Of a DNA stretch of 64,000 nt, positions 27,564-35,258 are shown in pieces. Source of the stretch: Noviherbaspirillum saxi. Its GTDB lineage: Bacteria > Pseudomonadota > Gammaproteobacteria > Burkholderiales > Burkholderiaceae_D. The stretch spans positions 2,294,001 to 2,358,000 of the forward strand of contig NZ_QYUO01000001.1 in the NCBI RefSeq assembly GCF_003591035.1. The letters run 5' to 3'. The notes below the pieces were generated by a model. The model ran no database searches and was not told where the DNA came from. It was given only the letters and a program-made list of their open reading frames with translations. The position numbers and the translations under genes are program-made. How positions within the stretch are numbered: the stretch's first letter is position 1; each line of letters opens with the position of its first letter.

Positions 27564-28262
27564 ATGAGCGTCACACAAGACCTTTCGTTTATCTCGCTGA
27601 TCAGTAACGCATCCCTGCTTGTCCAGTTGGTCATGGCCCTGCTCCTGCTTGTGTCAATCATGAGCTGGACATATATCTTTCGCAAAATGTTTGCCATCAA
27701 AAGTGCGCAGACGCAGACCGAGGAATTCGAGCGCGCCTTCTGGTCGGGCGGCAATCTCAATGCCTTGTTCGAAGAAGCAACGTCGAACCGCCGCCGGAAC
27801 GGCAATAGCGGCGCGCTTGAACGCATTTTTGAATCCGGCATGGGTGAATTCATCAAAGGCAAAGCGATCTTCGCCGGCAAGGGTCAGGTCGATCCGGGCA
27901 GCATGATCGATGGCGCACGCCGCGCGATGCGCGCTGCCTATCAACGCGAAATGGATGCCCTCGAATCACATCTTGCGTTTCTGGCATCAGTCGGTTCAGT
28001 CTCGCCCTACGTCGGCTTGTTCGGTACCGTATGGGGCATCATGAATGCATTCCGCGGCTTGGCAAACGTACAGCAAGCCACTCTTGCATCGGTCGCACCG
28101 GGCATTGCCGAAGCGTTGATCGCCACAGCGATCGGCCTGTTCGCAGCGATCCCTGCAGTGGTTGCGTACAATCGCTACTCGCACGACATCGATCGCCTTG
28201 CGATTCGCTTCGAAAGCTTCATTGAAGAGTTTTCCAACATCTTGCAGCGTCAGGTTCGCTAA
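27564..28262 (+). CDS. tolQ: Tol-Pal system proton channel subunit TolQ
   Basis: 232 residues, inner-membrane MotA/TolQ/ExbB family protein with three membrane segments: about residues 18-38, then two near 140-160 and 175-195 (SVGSVSPYVGLFGTVWGIMNAF and the IAEALIATAIGLFAAIPAVVAYN helix). With TolR it uses proton-motive force to energise TolA during outer-membrane constriction. It shares the TAATG junction with tolR (1-nt overlap). Confidence 0.97.
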   Translation: MSVTQDLSFISLISNASLLVQLVMALLLLVSIMSWTYIFRKMFAIKSAQTQTEEFERAFWSGGNLNALFEEATSNRRRNGNSGALERIFESGMGEFIKGKAIFAGKGQVDPGSMIDGARRAMRAAYQREMDALESHLAFLASVGSVSPYVGLFGTVWGIMNAFRGLANVQQATLASVAPGIAEALIATAIGLFAAIPAVVAYNRYSHDIDRLAIRFESFIEEFSNILQRQVR

Positions 28263-28699
28263 TGGCAGGCAATAGCACGATGCGCGGCGGACGCAGCCGC
28301 AAATTCAAATCCGAAATCAACGTCGTACCGTATATCGACGTAATGCTGGTGCTGCTCATCATTTTCATGGTGGCAGCGCCGCTGACCAATCCGGGTGTGA
28401 TCAATCTGCCGACAGCGGCCAAGTCGGCATTACCGCCGACCGAGTACATCCAGATTTCGCTGAAACCGGACACCAGTGCAACCATCGGCATCAATGGTCA
28501 AAAGAGCGGCAACCAGGCTGACAAGGTGGGCGGCCGCAGCGCGCTGCTGCAAAAACTGCGCTCCATGCATGAAGCCAATCCCGAGTTGCCGGTGATGATT
28601 TCGGCGGACAAGGACATCAAGTACGACGAAGTAATTCAAGTCATTTCCGAAGCCAAGAAATTGGGCATCAACCGCGTGGGGCTCGCGACAAAGCAATGA
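28262..28699 (+). CDS. tolR: Tol-Pal system protein TolR
   Basis: 145 residues, ExbD/TolR family. One N-terminal membrane helix (VVPYIDVMLVLLIIFMVAAP) carrying the essential Asp of the proton path, followed by a periplasmic domain. The N-terminal RGGRSRKFKSEINVVPYIDV is diagnostic. It overlaps tolQ by one base and tolA by four (ATGA), so the subunits are translationally coupled. Confidence 0.97.
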   Translation: MAGNSTMRGGRSRKFKSEINVVPYIDVMLVLLIIFMVAAPLTNPGVINLPTAAKSALPPTEYIQISLKPDTSATIGINGQKSGNQADKVGGRSALLQKLRSMHEANPELPVMISADKDIKYDEVIQVISEAKKLGINRVGLATKQ

Positions 28700-29640
28700 A
28701 CGCGATGACAGATTCCACTCCGTATTCGGTACCGAAGGAACCGGGCCGCTGGCGCGCGCTAACGTTTGCAGCGCTGGTGCATGCCGCATTGCTCGCCTTT
28801 CTCTGGATTGGAGTACGTTGGCAAAGCGATACGCCGACCACCATCGAGGCAGAAGTCTGGAGTCCGCAGCCGCGCGAAGCAGCTCCCGTGCCAGAGCCGG
28901 TAACGACACCGGAACCCAAACCGGAGCCCAAGCCAGAACCGAAGCCGGTCGTTCAAGAACCGCCCAAACCCAAGGTGGTCGAGCCGCCTGTCGCCAAGCC
29001 GGATATCGCGCTTGAACAGGAGAAGAAGCGCAAGGCGGAAGAAAAGAAACGCCGGGAAGAGGAAGAAGAAAAAGAAAATCTTGCCAAGGAAAAGAAGCGG
29101 CTTGAGGAAGAAAAACTCGCGAAGGACAAGAAACGTCGCGAGGAAGAAGAGAAAGTCGCCAAGCTGAAGCAGGAAGATGCCAAGCGCCTCGAAAAGGAAA
29201 AAGCAGAGAAGGCAGAGGCAATCAAGAAAGCTGCGGCTGAGAAAAAACGTCAGCAGGACGAAGCGGACAACAAACTCGCACAGAAGATGCGCGACGAGGA
29301 CATGCGTCGCATTACCGGCGCTGGCGGGAGCAGCGATGCTGCGAAGGCCCAGGGCGGACGCGCCGATGGCGCTTACAGTCAGCGTATCGCGGCGAAGATC
29401 CGATCGAACATCACCTTCATCGTGCCGGAAGGCTTGCAAGGCAACCCGCCGGTAGAATACGAAGTGCGCCTGCTGCCTGATGGATCCGTCGCGGGCATGC
29501 GCAAATTGCGCTCCTCCGGCCTTCCCGGCTTCGACGATGCCGTTGCGCGTGCGATCGAGCGTGCGCAACCGTTCCCGAAAGATTCATCCGGCAGCGTGCC
29601 ATCCACGTTCATAGGTAACCATAAACCGAAAGACCAGTAA
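28696..29640 (+). CDS. tolA: Tol-Pal system spanning protein TolA
   Basis: 314 residues. N-terminal membrane helix (LTFAALVHAALLAFLWIGV, about 19-37), a Pro/Glu/Lys linker, a long Lys/Glu/Ala coiled coil (about 105-205), and a C-terminal domain III (YSQRIAAKIRSNITFIVPEGLQGNPPVEYEV..., ending with the FDDAVARAIERAQPFP helix). It transmits energy from TolQR to TolB-Pal. Confidence 0.96.
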   Translation: MNAMTDSTPYSVPKEPGRWRALTFAALVHAALLAFLWIGVRWQSDTPTTIEAEVWSPQPREAAPVPEPVTTPEPKPEPKPEPKPVVQEPPKPKVVEPPVAKPDIALEQEKKRKAEEKKRREEEEEKENLAKEKKRLEEEKLAKDKKRREEEEKVAKLKQEDAKRLEKEKAEKAEAIKKAAAEKKRQQDEADNKLAQKMRDEDMRRITGAGGSSDAAKAQGGRADGAYSQRIAAKIRSNITFIVPEGLQGNPPVEYEVRLLPDGSVAGMRKLRSSGLPGFDDAVARAIERAQPFPKDSSGSVPSTFIGNHKPKDQ

Positions 29641-29646
29641 GCGATC

Positions 29647-30912
29647 ATGATAAAAAATCTTTTCTCGCGTACGTTTGTGATCCTCGCGATCGGCTTTACC
29701 GCGACGTTTGCACAAGCACAATTACGCGTCGAGACCACAGGTGTCGGTGCCACGCAGATCCCTGTTGCGATCGCCGGCTTTGCCGACGAAACCATCGCGC
29801 CCCAACAGATCACCGCCATTATCAAGGCGGATCTCGCGCGCAGCGGCTATTTCAAGATCATTGACACGGGCAACACCATGTCCGAGACCACTTCGGTGAA
29901 CTATGGCGAATGGAAATCCAGAGGCGCGGATGCACTGGTCGTCGGCAGCGTACAACGCCTTGCCGACGGCCGTTACGATATCCGTTACCGCCTGATGGAT
30001 ACCGTCAAGGCATCCAACCTCTCAGGCTTCGGCCAGGTTGCCGCACCCGACCGACTGCGTGTTGCAGGTCACAAGATCGCCGATGACATTTATGAAAAAC
30101 TTCTCGGTGTCCGCGGTGCCTTCTCGACCCGCGTTGCCTATGTCACCAAAGCCGGCAACGAATACCGTCTTGAAGTGGCTGACGCCGACGGCGAGGGCAC
30201 GCAGGTCGCGCTACGTTCCAACGAACCCATCATTTCGCCTTCATGGTCGCCTGACGGCACAAAGGTCGCCTACGTCTCTTTCGAGGCGAAAAAACCTGTT
30301 GTCTATGTGCAGGATCTGACAAGCAGGCAGCGCACCGTGGTCGCCAACCATCGCGGCAACAACTCCGCGCCGTCATGGTCACCTGACGGATCCCGTCTTG
30401 CCCTTGCGCTGTCCCGCAGCGGCTATACGCAAGTCTATGTCGTGAATGCCGATGGCTCGGGCCTGCGCCAGCTGACCAATTCCAACGGCATCGAAACCGA
30501 GCCGCAGTTTTCGGCAGATGGTCAATACATTTACTTCACCAGCGACCGCAGCGGCGGGCCGCAAGTCTATCGGATGAGCGCCAATGGCGGTGAAGCACAG
30601 CGCGTGACTTTCAATGGCAGCTACAACATCAGCCCGCGCGTCGCGCAAGACGGCAAAACGCTGGCGTATATTTCGCGTCGTGACGGAAGATTCCAGCTGT
30701 ATGCACTTGATCTGACAAATGGACAGGAGTTGCGCTTGTCTGATTCGACCAAGGACGAGTCGCCCAGCTTTTCCCCGAATGGCAAATACATCATGTATGC
30801 AACCGGCCGCGGCTCGCTTGCGGTCGTGTCGGTTGACGGACGCGTCCGGCACCGCCTCACCACGCAAGCCGGGGACATCAGGGAGCCCACCTGGGGCCCA
30901 TTCATGAAATAA
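29647..30912 (+). CDS. tolB: Tol-Pal system periplasmic beta-propeller TolB
   Basis: 421 residues with a cleavable signal peptide (ending near TFAQAQ), an N-terminal alpha/beta domain, and a six-bladed propeller seen as repeated SWSPDGTKVAYVS / SWSPDGSRLALALS / FSADGQYIYFTSD / FSPNGKYIMYATG blades. TolB moves between Pal and TolA. It starts 6 nt after tolA. Confidence 0.97.
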   Translation: MIKNLFSRTFVILAIGFTATFAQAQLRVETTGVGATQIPVAIAGFADETIAPQQITAIIKADLARSGYFKIIDTGNTMSETTSVNYGEWKSRGADALVVGSVQRLADGRYDIRYRLMDTVKASNLSGFGQVAAPDRLRVAGHKIADDIYEKLLGVRGAFSTRVAYVTKAGNEYRLEVADADGEGTQVALRSNEPIISPSWSPDGTKVAYVSFEAKKPVVYVQDLTSRQRTVVANHRGNNSAPSWSPDGSRLALALSRSGYTQVYVVNADGSGLRQLTNSNGIETEPQFSADGQYIYFTSDRSGGPQVYRMSANGGEAQRVTFNGSYNISPRVAQDGKTLAYISRRDGRFQLYALDLTNGQELRLSDSTKDESPSFSPNGKYIMYATGRGSLAVVSVDGRVRHRLTTQAGDIREPTWGPFMK

Positions 30913-30950
30913 TATAGGTTTGAAGCAATATTCACTCAGGAGAAATTTGA

Positions 30951-31475
30951 ATGCGCACTACCACGACTTTTGCCCTTATTCTTTCCAGCGCCTTGGCACT
31001 GACGGCTTGCGGTTCCTCCGTCAAGCTGGATGACAACGCCAAAGTCGAAGAACGTTCTGGCACGGCACCCAATACCGCCGATGCACGTTCCATCAGCCCC
31101 GTGACGACCGGCTCGACCGATCCGCTGAACGACCCGAAAGGCGTTCTCGCCAAGCGCAGTGTTTATTTCGACTATGACAGCTACATCGTCAAGGACGAAT
31201 TCAAGCCGGTCGTCGAAGCACATGCAAAATACCTCGTGTCCAACAAGGCTCGTAAGATCGTTATCCAAGGCAACACCGATGACCGCGGCGGCCGCGAATA
31301 CAACCTGGCACTCGGCCAGAAACGTGCTGAAGCCGTTCGCAAATCCCTGGTGCTGCTCGGCGTATCGGACGCGCAAATGGAAGCTGTCTCGTTCGGCAAG
31401 GAAAAGCCGAAAGCTACAGGCAGCGACGAAGCCGCGTGGACAGAAAACCGCCGCGCTGATCTGGCCTATCAATAA
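30951..31475 (+). CDS. pal: Peptidoglycan-associated lipoprotein Pal
   Basis: 174 residues. Lipobox LTAC with lipidated Cys at about residue 20, then an OmpA-like peptidoglycan-binding domain: VYFDYDSYIVKDEF, IVIQGNTDDRGGREYNLALGQKRAEAV and ENRRADLAY. It anchors the outer membrane to peptidoglycan. GGAGAA lies just upstream of the ATG. Confidence 0.97.
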   Translation: MRTTTTFALILSSALALTACGSSVKLDDNAKVEERSGTAPNTADARSISPVTTGSTDPLNDPKGVLAKRSVYFDYDSYIVKDEFKPVVEAHAKYLVSNKARKIVIQGNTDDRGGREYNLALGQKRAEAVRKSLVLLGVSDAQMEAVSFGKEKPKATGSDEAAWTENRRADLAYQ

Positions 31476-31478
31476 TCC

Positions 31479-32228
31479 ATGAACAACTCCATCCGATCTA
31501 CACTTGCTGCGGCCGTCATGGCCGCATTTTCGCTCGCACCGCTGCAATCGCAGGCGGCATTGTTCGAAGACGAGGATGCGCGCAAGGCAATCCTCGAAAT
31601 CCGCAATCGCCTGACCAATATGCAGAGCGAGATCAATGCCAAGGCGGACAAGACGAACAGTCTCGATCTGAATAACCAGAACGAACAGCTCAGGCAGGAA
31701 ATATCACGCTTGCGCGGTCAGATCGAGGTATTGACCAATGAATTGTCCAATGCGCAGAAACGGCAAAAAGACTTTTACGTCGACCTTGATACAAGGATTC
31801 GCAAGCTTGAACCGCAGCAGGTCACGGTCGATGGCAAGGAAGTCACCGTAGAACAAACAGAACAACGCGCATATGATGCTGCCCTCGCCGCTTTCAAAGC
31901 GGGGGACTATCGCAGTGCTGGCGCTGCATTCTTCGAGTTTACGCGTCGCTATCCGCAATCGGGACTGGCGCCATCCGCGCAATACTGGCTCGGCAATACC
32001 TACTACGCACAACGTGACTATCGCAACGCGATTAGTGCACAGCAGGTCGTCGTAAAGAACTATGCGGACAGCCCCAAGGCGGCCGATGCCTTGCTGAATA
32101 TCGCAAGCTGCCAAATGGAGCTTAAGGACAAGCCTGCGGCGAGAAAGACGCTGGAAACACTGGTTGCACAGTATCCGGAGTCACCATCGGCACAGACCGC
32201 CAAGGAACGCCTGACGGCATTGAAGTAA
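31479..32228 (+). CDS. cpoB: Cell division coordinator CpoB (YbgF)
   Basis: 249 residues: signal peptide ending near QSQA, a short coiled coil (about 45-95, NEQLRQEISRLRGQIEVLTNELSNAQKR), and a C-terminal TPR domain (AYDAALAAFKAGDYRSAGAAFFEFTRRYP, AQYWLGNTYYAQRDYRNAISAQQVVVKNY). It links Tol energy to PBP1b activity at the septum. It starts 3 nt after pal and closes the operon. Confidence 0.95.
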   Translation: MNNSIRSTLAAAVMAAFSLAPLQSQAALFEDEDARKAILEIRNRLTNMQSEINAKADKTNSLDLNNQNEQLRQEISRLRGQIEVLTNELSNAQKRQKDFYVDLDTRIRKLEPQQVTVDGKEVTVEQTEQRAYDAALAAFKAGDYRSAGAAFFEFTRRYPQSGLAPSAQYWLGNTYYAQRDYRNAISAQQVVVKNYADSPKAADALLNIASCQMELKDKPAARKTLETLVAQYPESPSAQTAKERLTALK

Positions 32229-32358
32229 TCCATTGCCTGTAGCTTGCAGCGTCACTAATGTGCAGCCGCAAGCTACAGGCAAAGCAAGGCAATGAGCAAG
32301 TCAATGAAGTTGTTGGAAGCAGTACGAAAGAATTTCCTGAAGGTTTGTCGCAAGGCAT

Positions 32359-32388
32359 TTGACAGACCTGTCAAAACTTCTTTATAAT
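32359..32388 (+). promoter_or_regulatory. Promoter of tRNA-Lys
   Basis: Consensus TTGACA (32359-32364), 18-bp spacer, consensus TATAAT (32383-32388). The mature tRNA starts at 32399, about 10 nt later, consistent with an independent strong promoter. Confidence 0.85.
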
Positions 32389-32398
32389 CTTGGTCTTC

Positions 32399-32474
32399 GG
32401 GTCGTTAGCTCAGCTGGTAGAGCAGCGGACTTTTAATCCGTTGGTCGCAGGTTCGAATCCCGCACGGCCTACCA
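32399..32474 (+). tRNA. tRNA-Lys (anticodon TTT)
   Basis: 76 nt with encoded CCA (32472-32474). Acceptor stem GGGTCGT pairs with ACGGCCT (one G-T pair at the end), D-arm TAGCTCAGCTGGTAGAGCA, anticodon loop CTTTTAA, and T-arm GCAGGTTCGAATCCCGC are all in place. It lies behind the tol-pal operon as in many betaproteobacteria. Confidence 0.97.
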
Positions 32475-32485
32475 AAAAATAAAAA

Positions 32486-32516
32486 GCCCACGAGGAATTT
32501 CTTCGTGGGCTTTTTT
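32486..32516 (+). terminator. Terminator of tRNA-Lys
   Basis: GCCCACGA (32486-32493)/TCGTGGGC (32503-32510) stem followed by T6; A-rich on the other side so it may work both ways. Confidence 0.9.
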
Positions 32517-32735
32517 CATTGACGGCTGTGCTTTCGAGTCTTCACGGAAACGATCGATCCAGCATCCTCAGCGTGCCCGAGAATCCCCCATCGCAACTAA
32601 TCCTTGCGCATCGCGGCTGCAACCAGATCACAGACAATGGGGGCAGGCGCGGATCCGCATACCAGCCACCCGGTCGGCAAGTGAATGTCCGTCACGTTAC
32701 AGGTCAGGATTGGTATAAGAAATAAACGCCCGGAA

Positions 32736-33851
32736 TCAGAAGTACCAAGCGTAGGCAATCAAGGCGGCAGTGCTCGCAGCAGCATGCAGCACATACATCA
32801 AAACTTGCCGAGTACGATTCGGAACAACTGGCGTAGGAGCGTCGTTCGACTGAGAGGGTTCGACGGCGTCCTGAACAACTACTGGCGTGTCGATCGCAGG
32901 ACACTGCAACACGCTTTCCTTTGGCTTCACCGATGGTACAGCCGCCTCAGCCCATGGAGGCACAGGAGCTTCCTTGCGGACGATATCGACAGGTGCGCGC
33001 GCCGCCTTGCCGGTACTAACGGGAATTGAACGCCGGTTCGCAGTTACTTTCCCGGTCGTCAGCATCTGATGAAGCTCCTGCACTGTCGGTTTGCGCCCAT
33101 GGCGGCGCTCCCATGCGCGGATCAGGTTGATGTGACCGTCGCCCATCAAGGCGTCATGAAGTGCATTGCCCATCTCCAGTCCTCGCCCCACCGCTTGAGC
33201 AAGCTGCTTTTCATGCACACTCTGGGCTACCTTGATAAGACTGCGCGCGCGAACATGGTCGCGGCAATCACGCAACTCTTCTTCAAGATCATGGAATTCG
33301 ATTTGCGCATCGATCTGCACTGGCGGATCGAGAATGACCCGGGCACCGACCTGCTTCAAATCCAGCAGTGCGCGGACCGCAAAATCAAGTTTTGCCTCCG
33401 CGAGCCCATCTTCTTCATCGATATGACTTTCCGCCAGGCCTGGCATGAACAAGCGGGATTGTTTGTAGCCGGAAAAAAAAGAGGCTAGCGGCTCGATATC
33501 CGCTTTTCGAAGGGCAAACGGCTTGCTCCATTCCGCGCCCTCCTTCGCATCATCAAGGGGGATCAGCGCAGAGCGCATTCGTGGGATACGGAATACTTTG
33601 TCCACCCATTCGCCGCGCAACGAGGCTGCATCGGTCGAAGCGAGATGCGCCGTCTGGACAGCACGCATTGCATTGGCATGAGGATCCGGCAGTTGCTGGT
33701 GCTCCGCCGGCATCTCCCTGTGTGTAACATCGATGCGCGCCTGCTTTCTGCGCAACTCGATCGCATCTTGATGAATCCGGTTCTGCCTTTCGGTCTCCCA
33801 CTGGAGCGGGCTATCCAGAATATCGAGGGCCTGCATCTCAGGCCGTTCCAT
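32736..33851 (-). CDS. Hypothetical protein with C-terminal membrane anchor
   Basis: 371 residues, family not recognised. The first 200 residues are charged and helical (EFHDLEEELRDCRDHVRARSLIKVAQSVHEKQLA). Residues about 220-260 contain a compact segment GHINLIRAWERRHGRKPTVQELHQMLTTG that looks like a small helical or DNA-binding module. A Pro-rich stretch follows, and the protein ends in one hydrophobic helix (VLMYVLHAAASTAALIAYAWYF), i.e. tail-anchored. It is downstream of flhD on the same strand after a 150-nt gap. No signal peptide. I cannot assign a function. Confidence 0.7.
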   Translation of the reverse strand: MERPEMQALDILDSPLQWETERQNRIHQDAIELRRKQARIDVTHREMPAEHQQLPDPHANAMRAVQTAHLASTDAASLRGEWVDKVFRIPRMRSALIPLDDAKEGAEWSKPFALRKADIEPLASFFSGYKQSRLFMPGLAESHIDEEDGLAEAKLDFAVRALLDLKQVGARVILDPPVQIDAQIEFHDLEEELRDCRDHVRARSLIKVAQSVHEKQLAQAVGRGLEMGNALHDALMGDGHINLIRAWERRHGRKPTVQELHQMLTTGKVTANRRSIPVSTGKAARAPVDIVRKEAPVPPWAEAAVPSVKPKESVLQCPAIDTPVVVQDAVEPSQSNDAPTPVVPNRTRQVLMYVLHAAASTAALIAYAWYF

Positions 33852-34001
33852 ATTCAGTGATCATGCGTGTCGCAGCGCGCGACAGATCGGCATGAGCCAT
33901 GCGAACGCAAACGCTCCCCGCCGACGCTCGAAGGGAGCAGACAGGTGCAATTGCGGCAGCTTCGCATTGATCGTAGGTCACGCCGACAGTCTTTCCAATG
34001 A

Positions 34002-34316
34002 TTAGACCATGGCTTCCGGCGCCTGCGACGCCATGATGATCGACGCATGAACCGGCGCACCGGTGGCGCCCGCCTTATCGCGCAGCAGCGTCGACAGGAT
34101 GGCAGTGTCATTGAACCTGAAGCGCGACAGCATTACGTTGCAGCCTGCCATTTTCAGAACCTGCGCATTGCTCATGCCGGCGATCAGGTCTGCAATTTCG
34201 CCGCTTATACCGAGCCGGAAAATAGCTTCGGCGCGATCGTCACGAATCATTTGCTGCGCGATCATCAGGTAGCTGAGGTTGACGTCGCGGATCTCGGACA
34301 GGTAGTCGTTGGCCAT
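34002..34316 (-). CDS. flhD: Flagellar transcriptional regulator FlhD, without a neighbouring flhC
   Basis: 104 residues. LSEIRDVNLSYLMIAQQMIRDDRAEAIFRLGIS followed by ADLIAGMSNAQVLKMAGCNVMLSRFRFND is the FlhD fold, and the tail APVHASIIMASQ matches Burkholderiales FlhD. FlhD normally acts only as a FlhD4C2 complex that turns on flagellar class II genes, and flhC normally follows directly. Here the next 150 nt and the next gene show no FlhC. The gene starts 19 nt after mazF on the same strand. It may be a second copy recruited to another role, or a partner for a FlhC encoded elsewhere. Confidence 0.88.
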   Translation of the reverse strand: MANDYLSEIRDVNLSYLMIAQQMIRDDRAEAIFRLGISGEIADLIAGMSNAQVLKMAGCNVMLSRFRFNDTAILSTLLRDKAGATGAPVHASIIMASQAPEAMV

Positions 34317-34335
34317 GTGAGTTCGGTCCTTATCT

Positions 34336-34656
34336 TTAATAAGCGAAAACTTCTTGTAATACTTCGAGAGCCTTGGCCATGGTATCGTCGCCGATCACGC
34401 CCAGCTTCCTGATTAAACGCGCCTTCTCCAGCGTGCATATCTGATCCAGCAGGATCAATCCCTGTTTTCCCATGAACGAGACAGGTATCCGGAACGGCGC
34501 CGGAAGATCGTGCGTGCTCATTGGTGCCACGATCAGCGTGCTCAGGTACTCATCCATCTCTTCGGGAGAGACCACCACGCACGGCCATCGCTGCTGTGTG
34601 ACGCTTCCGACCGGCTTCTCGAAATCAATCAGCCACACCTCTGCCCGTTTCACCAT
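34336..34656 (-). CDS. mazF: MazF/PemK family mRNA-interferase toxin
   Basis: 106 residues. The N-terminal KRAEVWLIDFEKPVGSVTQQRWPCVVVSP is the MazF/PemK signature, followed by LIVAPMSTH and the C-terminal GLILLDQICTLEKARLIRKLG. MazF toxins cut single-stranded RNA at short motifs. It overlaps the antitoxin gene by 7 nt, the usual coupled arrangement. flhD follows 19 nt downstream. Confidence 0.92.
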   Translation of the reverse strand: MVKRAEVWLIDFEKPVGSVTQQRWPCVVVSPEEMDEYLSTLIVAPMSTHDLPAPFRIPVSFMGKQGLILLDQICTLEKARLIRKLGVIGDDTMAKALEVLQEVFAY

Positions 34657-34904
34657 GAAAAGCCAGCGTCCGCTTCATTGGTAATCAAAGGCCATGCGAT
34701 TGCCTGCTCTGCATTGCTGGCCGCAATTTTTTGACATGCCTGCGCCCATCCTTCGCGGGATTTTTTCTTTGGTTTGCGAATGATGATGGCGTCGTTTTCG
34801 ACGTCGATTTCCACTTCTCCGATATCAAGACCGGTCTGCAACAAGAACGGCTTGGGGATCAATACCCCTTGCGAATTTCCCATCTTGCGAATTGCAGTTT
34901 TCAT
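34650..34904 (-). CDS. mazE: MazE/AbrB family antitoxin
   Basis: 84 residues from ATG 34904 (MKTAIRKMGNSQGVLIPKPFL), the swapped-hairpin AbrB DNA-binding domain; a start at 34934 adds an unconserved tail. The C-terminal part (REGWAQACQKIAASNAEQAIAWPL) is the acidic/aromatic toxin-neutralising segment. It should also repress the operon; palindromes upstream (34932-35043) are candidate operators. Confidence 0.9.
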   Translation of the reverse strand: MKTAIRKMGNSQGVLIPKPFLLQTGLDIGEVEIDVENDAIIIRKPKKKSREGWAQACQKIAASNAEQAIAWPLITNEADAGFSW

Positions 34905-34931
34905 AGAAATCCCTTTAACAGTGCGTTCTAA

Positions 34932-35043
34932 CATAGTACAACGGAATTCCCGTACGGCAAATTTTTATTTCAACAATGTTTGAACAAAGCTGCGGAGATT
35001 GCTACTTAGTATTTACGTATGTAAATACATTGTTGTACCTATG
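34932..35043. promoter_or_regulatory. AT-rich operator-like region upstream of mazE
   Basis: Contains the perfect palindrome GTATTTAC (35009-35016), GTAT, GTAAATAC (35021-35028). It is bounded by an outer inverted pair, CATAGTACAAC (34932-34942) against GTTGTACCTATG (35032-35043). Base composition is much lower in GC than the surroundings. Likely MazE/MazEF autoregulatory sites. The 324-nt gap 34935-35258 holds no gene. Confidence 0.5.
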
Positions 35044-35258
35044 AGAAAAATATTAAATGGATAATCTAAAATCGCCATGGAAGTGGAAGATCCGGCAGTC
35101 CTTTTGAATATCAAAGGCTTTTAAGCACAGGCGCAATAAGAGGCACCGGGCACGATACAGACACAGCCGATTTGACAGAAATGCAGCGGAATTGGAATCG
35201 CCCGCGGACCATGTGAAACAACCTCGGCATTGCAGGCGCCCAGGGGGGCTCGAAGGAA

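Noticed and set aside
33852..34001. Possible flhC remnant after flhD
   Set aside because: One frame is open through the gap, but its translation has none of the FlhC features (zinc cysteines, N-terminal helices), so I see no flhC trace.
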